From Nitrobacteraceae bacterium AZCC 1564 (GTDB lineage Bacteria > Pseudomonadota > Alphaproteobacteria > Rhizobiales > Xanthobacteraceae), in assembly GCA_036924835.1 (NCBI GenBank), contig JBAGRR010000001.1:1984001-2048000 (forward strand): DNA of 64,000 bases, in the 5' to 3' direction. Shown piece by piece: positions 58,998 to 64,000 of the stretch. The number at the start of each line of letters is the position of its first letter. Within the stretch, counting starts at the first letter, position 1. Under the pieces are notes generated by a model. The model was not told the origin of the DNA. It worked only from the letters and a program-made list of their open reading frames with translations, and ran no database searches. A program made the translations under genes and the position numbers.

Positions 58998-59321
58998 CAC
59001 TCCGGTCTCGCATGTTGGATGATGGACTTACAATTGCCGGGACCCTTTGCAACTGGGAAGCGAAATTTGCAGACGTTCACAGCGGCTTTTTTGAGCGCTA
59101 ACCCGTTACCGGCGCGCCGATTTTCATGTGCGCAAAAATCCAACTCGAGCGCATTTATCTCCAATCGCGCGTGACAGGAAAAGCACACGCGCGTGGGAAA
59201 CAGTCCATCAGTACGCGCGATTCCAAATCGGCTGCGCGAGCGGACAAACAGTACACGATGGTTTAGCTCCACTATGCCCGCCTGTTTTCGCGTCATGCGA
59301 TACGAACTCAAAGGGCTGAAA
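58998..59321. promoter_or_regulatory. Divergent region between AraC regulator and outer-membrane gene
   Basis: 324 bases likely carrying both promoters and the regulator's binding sites. Open frames across it are short and lack support. No direct-repeat pair typical of AraC sites was obvious by eye. Confidence 0.4.
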
Positions 59322-60023
59322 ATGGGAATGAGAAAGACGTCTCTGGCGGCAGGAGCTGCGATTATTTGTTCACTGTCCGGCGCCATGCCGGCTTCAGCTG
59401 CGGATCTTGCGACAGAGCGAAGAGCCTATCCGCCCGTCCCTCTGTTCACATGGACGGGGTTTTACGCCGGCCTGAATGCCGGATACGCGTTCGGCAATGC
59501 AGACACCATTCTTCCGACCGGCATCCCCTCCCTGTCGTCGAGCTACGACGGCTTCATCGGCGGCGCGCAGATCGGTTACAATTGGCAAGTTGGTGCAGCC
59601 GTTCTCGGCTTCGAAGCCGACCTGCAATATGCCGATGTCAAAGGCACGGAAATCATCACGGTGGCCGCCGTCACTGCAACGAACACGCTGGAATGGTTCG
59701 GAACGGCGCGCGGCCGCGTCGGCTATGCGTTCGATCGCGTGTTGCCCTATGTCACAGGCGGCTTTGCCTTTGGCAGAAACGAATATAACTTCACGCTTAT
59801 TCCGAGCGGCAATGCCGCGAAAGGGACCATCACGCATACTGGATGGACGATTGGCGGCGGCGTCGAGTTCGCCGTTCGCGACGCCTGGAGCGTGAAAGCT
59901 GAATATCTGCACGTCGACCTTGGTAGTCAGAACGGCGCGAGAGACGTCCTGGTGACCGGTGAGGTGACAACCTTCAATCCCAAGTTCGATCTTGTCCGCG
60001 CAGGATTGAACTATCGCTTCTAA
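59322..60023 (+). CDS. Outer-membrane beta-barrel protein (Omp31/porin-like)
   Basis: 233 residues from ATG 59322 (AAAGGG six bases upstream; another ATG two codons on). Signal peptide to AASAADL, then WTGFYAGLNAGYAFGN, GFIGGAQIGYNWQ, TARGRVGYAFDRVLPYVTGGFAFG and terminal LVRAGLNYRF. This is the classical Omp31/Omp25 barrel with C-terminal Phe. Upstream open frame is not part of the family. Confidence 0.92.
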   Translation: MGMRKTSLAAGAAIICSLSGAMPASAADLATERRAYPPVPLFTWTGFYAGLNAGYAFGNADTILPTGIPSLSSSYDGFIGGAQIGYNWQVGAAVLGFEADLQYADVKGTEIITVAAVTATNTLEWFGTARGRVGYAFDRVLPYVTGGFAFGRNEYNFTLIPSGNAAKGTITHTGWTIGGGVEFAVRDAWSVKAEYLHVDLGSQNGARDVLVTGEVTTFNPKFDLVRAGLNYRF

Positions 60024-60160
60024 GGGTTAAGGCATCGAGCCAGCATCAACTACACTCTGCGACGCCTGCTTTGGGAGCAGGCGCCGCTCTCATCGAGCCT
60101 TAATCAATAGATTTTTTGGGCGTGTCAGACCGTTGCCTTGTGCAATGCAGCAAGAACGGC

Positions 60161-60674
<514 letters not shown>

Positions 60675-60676
60675 CT

Positions 60677-61846
60677 ATGAAGAATATCACCTGCATCGAA
60701 GATCTGCGGCAAATCCACAAGCGCCGCGTGCCGAAGGCATTCTTCGACTATGCTGACCGGGGCTCCTACGCTGAGGAGACCCTTCGCGCCAACCGCTCCG
60801 ACATGGAGCGGATCAAGTTTCGTCAGCGCATTCTGGTTGATGTCTCATCGCGCTCGATGAACACCACCATTCTGGGCGAACCCGCAGCGCTGCCGCTGAT
60901 CCTCGCACCGATTGGCCTGACCGGCATGCAGCACGGCGACGGCGAAATCCACGCCTGCCGTGCAGCGCATGCCGCGGGTATCCCCTACACGTTGTCAACA
61001 ATGTCGATTTGCTCGATCGAGGACGTCGCCGCGAATGTCGACAAGCCGTTCTGGTTTCAGCTCTACGTCATGAAAGACCGCGGCTTCGTCAAGGCATTGA
61101 TCGAACGCGCGATCGCCGCCAAGTGCAGCGCACTCGTCCTGACCGTCGATCTTCAGGTCATCGGCCAGCGCCACGCAGACATAAAGAACGGCATGACCGT
61201 GCCACCGCAGTGGACGCTCAGCAAGTTCATCGACTTCGCTTCAAAGCCTTCGTGGGTCTCCGGCGTGTTGCGCGGCAAGCGCCGCACCTTCGGAAATCTC
61301 GTGGACGCCATGAAGGGCAGCAACGTCAACCAGCTCTCGGTCTGGATCGCGTCGCAATTCGACCAGTCGCTGAACTGGAAGGACGTTGAGTGGATCCGCA
61401 GCATCTGGCCAGGCAAGCTCGTCATCAAGGGCATTCTCGATGTCGCCGACGCGAAGGAAGCCGTAAAGACCGGTGCGCAGGCGATGGTGGTCTCCAACCA
61501 CGGCGGCCGCCAGCTTGACGGCGCACCGTCGTCCATCTCCGTGCTGCCTGACGTTGTCCAGGAGGTCGGAGGACAAACAGAAATCATGTTCGATGGCGGT
61601 ATTCGCTCAGGCCAGGACGTGATGCGTGCTCTGGCGCTCGGAGCGAAGTCCTGCATGATTGGCCGCGCTTATGTTCACGGCCTTGGCGCCGGCGGTCAGG
61701 ACGGCGTTGCGACGGCCATCGACGTGATCAGCAAGGAATTGAGCACGACGATGGGTCTGTGCGGTGTCAACCGTATCGAGGATATCGACCGTCGCGTTCT
61801 AACCGATTACCTGCAAACGAACGCCATCAGCAGCCCGCGCAGCTAA
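60677..61846 (+). CDS. lldD: FMN-dependent L-lactate dehydrogenase / alpha-hydroxy-acid oxidase
   Basis: 389 residues. Oxidises L-lactate or related 2-hydroxyacids at the membrane, passing electrons to the respiratory chain. FMN and substrate residues are seen in FFDYADRGSYAEET, APIGLTGMQHGDGE, WFQLYVMKDR and the signature VSNHGGRQLDGAPSS, followed by FDGGIRSGQDVMRALALGAK. The catalytic His lies in SNHGG. Glycolate- or mandelate-type substrates are alternatives. It is divergent from the two small motif proteins. Confidence 0.92.
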   Translation: MKNITCIEDLRQIHKRRVPKAFFDYADRGSYAEETLRANRSDMERIKFRQRILVDVSSRSMNTTILGEPAALPLILAPIGLTGMQHGDGEIHACRAAHAAGIPYTLSTMSICSIEDVAANVDKPFWFQLYVMKDRGFVKALIERAIAAKCSALVLTVDLQVIGQRHADIKNGMTVPPQWTLSKFIDFASKPSWVSGVLRGKRRTFGNLVDAMKGSNVNQLSVWIASQFDQSLNWKDVEWIRSIWPGKLVIKGILDVADAKEAVKTGAQAMVVSNHGGRQLDGAPSSISVLPDVVQEVGGQTEIMFDGGIRSGQDVMRALALGAKSCMIGRAYVHGLGAGGQDGVATAIDVISKELSTTMGLCGVNRIEDIDRRVLTDYLQTNAISSPRS

Positions 61847-61870
61847 GAGCGTTTTTGAGCGAAGCGGCAC

Positions 61871-62030
61871 CTCGTGCCGCGGATTTGAAGTTCTTCCGAA
61901 TGAAGCCGCGAGTTCGATAAAGAACTTCAAATCCAAAAGCGGCACTAGAATCATAGCTAGTGTCCCTTTGATTCCGAAGTTCGCATCCGAGCAAGACGCG
62001 AGCCTGTTCGAACGTCGGAATCGGGACACT
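61871..62030. repeat. Hairpin doublet E+F, copy 2
   Basis: Hairpin E at 61871-61948 (arms GGATTTGAAGTTCTT and complement) and hairpin F at 61957-62030 (arms GATTCCGAAGTTCGC and a slightly changed complement), joined by AATCATAG. Inner CTAG copies are intact, outer ones changed. It sits 24 bases after the lldD stop and before its apparent terminator. Confidence 0.92.
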
Positions 62031-62087
62031 CTTTTGCGTGAAGAAAACACGCAAAAAAAGAACTGAGAGCGAGATCGGCCTCATAAT

Positions 62088-62126
62088 ATCCCGTCGCGTT
62101 TTGTTCGCGGCGGGATTTTTTCTTTT
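62088..62126 (+). terminator. Factor-independent terminator downstream of lldD
   Basis: Stem CCCGTCGCG (62090-62098) and CGCGGCGGG (62106-62114) with one wobble pair, then ATTTTTTCTTTT. It is 240 bases after the lldD stop. The E+F doublet lies between, which suggests the doublet pushed the terminator away from the gene. Confidence 0.85.
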
Positions 62127-62150
62127 GCAGCCAGCGAAATTACGCTGCGG

Positions 62151-62777
62151 TTACATGGGCGGAGCGACCCCATCGCGGCCGATGCTGAGGCGCGCAACTT
62201 CGAGCGATCCGTCAGGCTTCTTGGTCGTGATTGCAAACACTGGGACACCCGGCTTGATGTCGGCCCGTGTCGCCGGGACGTAAGTGACGACCTGCGTTTC
62301 CGGTGTCACCGTCACTTTCTTCTCACCATTCTTGTAATTCACGGTAAGTGTATGCCCGTCATTCCCGGCTACCGTTTTGCTGTCGACGGCACCATTGGTC
62401 ATGCTGCTCTTGGGCTTCAGGTCCCATGGATACGAGCCTTCGCCAGTGCCCCGCATATCCTCAGGAAACACGTGGACCTCGACGGCTTTTTGAGTGCCAT
62501 CAGAGCCGGGCACCGTGGTGACGCCAATATAAGAGCCGACCTTGACGTCGGAGAGCGCGATCTTGGCGACGCCGGCGACACGCGCACTTTCCGGCAGATG
62601 CACCGAGACTTCCGCGCCATCCCGCGATTTGATGTGAAGCGTTTCCCCATCCAAATTCTCGATCGTGCCTCGAACGCGCGTCGTAGGAACTTGCTGAGCA
62701 ATTGCATAGACGGACGACGACAGAACGAGCGCAGAAACAGCGATAGCTCGGAACGAAGCAAGACGATTGAATGGCAT
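62151..62777 (-). CDS. Exported protein of unknown function (OB-fold-like, DUF5666-type appearance)
   Basis: 208 residues. Signal peptide (ALVLSSSVYAIAQQ), then a strand-rich domain (VRGTIENLDGETLHIKSRDGAEVSVHL, KVGSYIGVTTVP) and a second similar strand block (TLTVNYKNGEKKVTVTPETQVVTYV). The repeated small barrels resemble DUF5666-type periplasmic proteins. Function unknown. Confidence 0.8.
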   Translation of the reverse strand: MPFNRLASFRAIAVSALVLSSSVYAIAQQVPTTRVRGTIENLDGETLHIKSRDGAEVSVHLPESARVAGVAKIALSDVKVGSYIGVTTVPGSDGTQKAVEVHVFPEDMRGTGEGSYPWDLKPKSSMTNGAVDSKTVAGNDGHTLTVNYKNGEKKVTVTPETQVVTYVPATRADIKPGVPVFAITTKKPDGSLEVARLSIGRDGVAPPM

Positions 62778-62949
62778 GATTTTTTCTCCAGGGACCCCCT
62801 CAATTATCTACGCTTCGCGGACGACATTATTTCGCCGTTCACGCATGTGTGACTGCGTATGCTTCCGGCCGGTAATTACGCGCGATCTTCGATCGTCCGC
62901 AACTTCCGGGAAATGCCGCTCAACGAAATTAACTCAGGAGACTTCGCCG

Positions 62950-63192
62950 ATGCACCGTATGGTTCTGCCATTAGTTCTGTTCGCTTTCACTGCGTTCTCC
63001 GTTCCGGCACTCGCGCAAAGCAACAGAACGCTGACCGGCGCCGCGATTGGTGCAGGTTCTGGCGCCATTATCGCCGGTCCTATCGGCGCAGTTGCCGGCG
63101 GGGTTATCGGGGCAGCTGTCGGCGGGCCCACATTCAGGCGCGGTGGACGCCACTGCTGGCGCGACCGACACCGCGTGCGCCACTGCCGTTAG
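62950..63192 (+). CDS. Small exported glycine-zipper protein
   Basis: 80 residues from ATG 62950 (AGGAGA eight bases upstream). A signal peptide (LPLVLFAFTAFSVPALAQS) precedes a Gly/Ala zipper (GAAIGAGSGAIIAGPIGAVA) and an Arg/His/Cys-rich tail (CWRDRHRVRHCR). Glycine-zipper proteins associate with the outer membrane or peptidoglycan. The family is common in Bradyrhizobium relatives and has no set function. Confidence 0.78.
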   Translation: MHRMVLPLVLFAFTAFSVPALAQSNRTLTGAAIGAGSGAIIAGPIGAVAGGVIGAAVGGPTFRRGGRHCWRDRHRVRHCR

Positions 63193-63216
63193 AGCGCTTT
63201 CGGGCGAAGTGGTTAG

Positions 63217-63385
63217 CTAGTGGTCCGATTCTAACGTTCGCATCCCATCTCGGTAGGTACCCTTGCGAACCTTAGAATCAAAGGACCACTAGCAAATATA
63301 TAATTTGAGTGGAGCTTAAGGATTTGACCTTCGCATCACGAATTCGCGGCAAAGCAGGGGGCGAACGTCAAACCCGCTCCACTCG
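63217..63385. repeat. Hairpin doublet C+D, copy 4
   Basis: Hairpin C at 63217-63292 (arms GATTCTAACGTTCGC and complement) and hairpin D at about 63306-63385 (arms GGATTTGACCTTCGC, GCGAACGTCAAACC), with an AT-rich linker. The outer right end is degraded. It begins 24 bases after the glycine-zipper gene and is followed by an A+B doublet. Confidence 0.9.
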
Positions 63386-63436
63386 TTCGCGTGAAGAAAA
63401 CGCGTCAAAACAAAAATCTAAATCAGGACCGCAGCT

Positions 63437-63601
63437 CCAGTGTGGTGGTTCAGAAGTTCGTTCCATTTTTCGCGCGAGTCCTTCCAGCGAACTTCTGACC
63501 TAAACCACACTAGAATCATGAATTTACTAGTGTCCTCTCGAATCCAAAGTTCGCTACGGAGCACGCTGCGCGATGAGGCGAACTTTGGATCAGGACACTA
63601 G
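63437..63601. repeat. Hairpin doublet A+B, copy 4
   Basis: Hairpin A at 63437-63513 (TTCAGAAGTTCG arms; left tetramer CCAG) and hairpin B at 63527-63601 (GAATCCAAAGTTCGC arms), with linker AATCATGAATTTA. It ends three bases before the aroE stop codon, so it lies exactly at the gene's 3' edge. Confidence 0.93.
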
Positions 63602-63604
63602 AGA

Positions 63605-64000
63605 CTATGTCCGTGCCAGATCAGCTTCGACAAGCGCTCGTAATTCCGGCGTGACTTGCGGGCGCTTGCCGAACCAAAGCTCAAAGCCACGCACGGCCTG
63701 GTGGAGGAGCATGCCGAGACCATCCGCGGTCTTGAGACCGCGCGCACGCGCAGCCCCAAGCAACTCGGTTTCGAGCGGAACGTAAACCAGATCCGCAACG
63801 GTTGCGTTTATCGGAAGCAATGTGATGTCCACATCGAGCGCCGGCTGACCCTTCATCCCAAGGGACGTTGTGTTCACCAGAAGCCCAGCGCGCGACAATG
63901 TGCTGTCGATCTGCTCCCACGCCACCGGGTGAACGGAAGATCCGAATTGGCTTGCGAGCGCGTCCGCACGTGACGCCGTGCGATTGGCAAGATGCACGCG
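63605..64000 (-). CDS. aroE: Shikimate dehydrogenase, C-terminal part (cut by window edge)
   Basis: The frame runs from the window edge to a TAG at 63605. Visible are the NADP-binding end (HLANRTASRADALA), the AroE signature VNTTSLGMKGQPALDVD, DLVYVPLETELL and the C-terminal helix GLGMLLHQAVRGFELWFGKRP. It reduces 3-dehydroshikimate to shikimate in aromatic amino-acid synthesis. About half of the roughly 280 residues lie in the window, and the start is outside. The visible Met is probably internal. Confidence 0.95.
   Translation of the reverse strand, partial: RVHLANRTASRADALASQFGSSVHPVAWEQIDSTLSRAGLLVNTTSLGMKGQPALDVDITLLPINATVADLVYVPLETELLGAARARGLKTADGLGMLLHQAVRGFELWFGKRPQVTPELRALVEADLART

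Overview
The window looks like chromosome of an alphaproteobacterium of the Bradyrhizobium/Afipia/Rhodopseudomonas/Nitrobacter group (Nitrobacteraceae). This rests on the RpoH type, the rluD/DUF6476 pair, H-NS-like proteins ending in the PSETWSGRGKQPRWL type of DNA-binding tail, several Omp25/31-like beta-barrels, and base composition. It is an inference from gene content. No 16S rRNA is present.

Layout. 0.2-13.1 kb is an exopolysaccharide locus: a minus-strand dTDP-rhamnose operon (rfbC-rfbB-rfbD-rfbA plus a glycosidase-like gene), then plus-strand polysaccharide genes (Wzc-like tyrosine kinase/co-polymerase, Wza-like export lipoprotein, Wzy/WaaL-like membrane protein, WbaP/WcaJ-like priming transferase). 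Two divergent H-NS-like genes follow (13.3-14.7 kb). 14.9-17.6 kb holds a compact accessory module: a nucleotidyltransferase, a PqqD-HprK fusion kinase and a divergent small Tat-signal His/Gly/Trp-rich protein. 17.7-19.8 kb holds small uncertain ORFs. 19.8-31.1 kb is mixed metabolism (lytic transglycosylase, MBL hydrolase, AEC transporter with a beta-hydroxyacid dehydrogenase and LysR regulator, acetyl-CoA synthetase, HerA-type ATPase). 32.5-34.5 kb is a decay zone with two wrecked genes beside tRNA-Glu(CTC). 34.9-64 kb is mostly core: rluD, rpoH, purA, serA, serC, glmM, lldD and the 3' end of aroE, with transporters, outer-membrane proteins and small conserved proteins between them.

The most striking feature is a family of short intergenic repeats. 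Ten elements of about 150-175 bp each consist of two different hairpins joined by a short AT-rich linker, with CTAG (or a one-base variant) at most hairpin boundaries. Six hairpin types (called A-F here) occur only in fixed pairs: A+B four times, C+D four times, E+F twice. One C+D copy interrupts a small monooxygenase-like gene beside serA. Removing the insert while leaving one CTAG restores the reading frame, so these look like mobile, non-autonomous elements that target or duplicate CTAG. No transposase that could move them is visible here.

Coordinates and starts were judged by eye from reading frames, Shine-Dalgarno-like sequences and family knowledge. No database search was possible.
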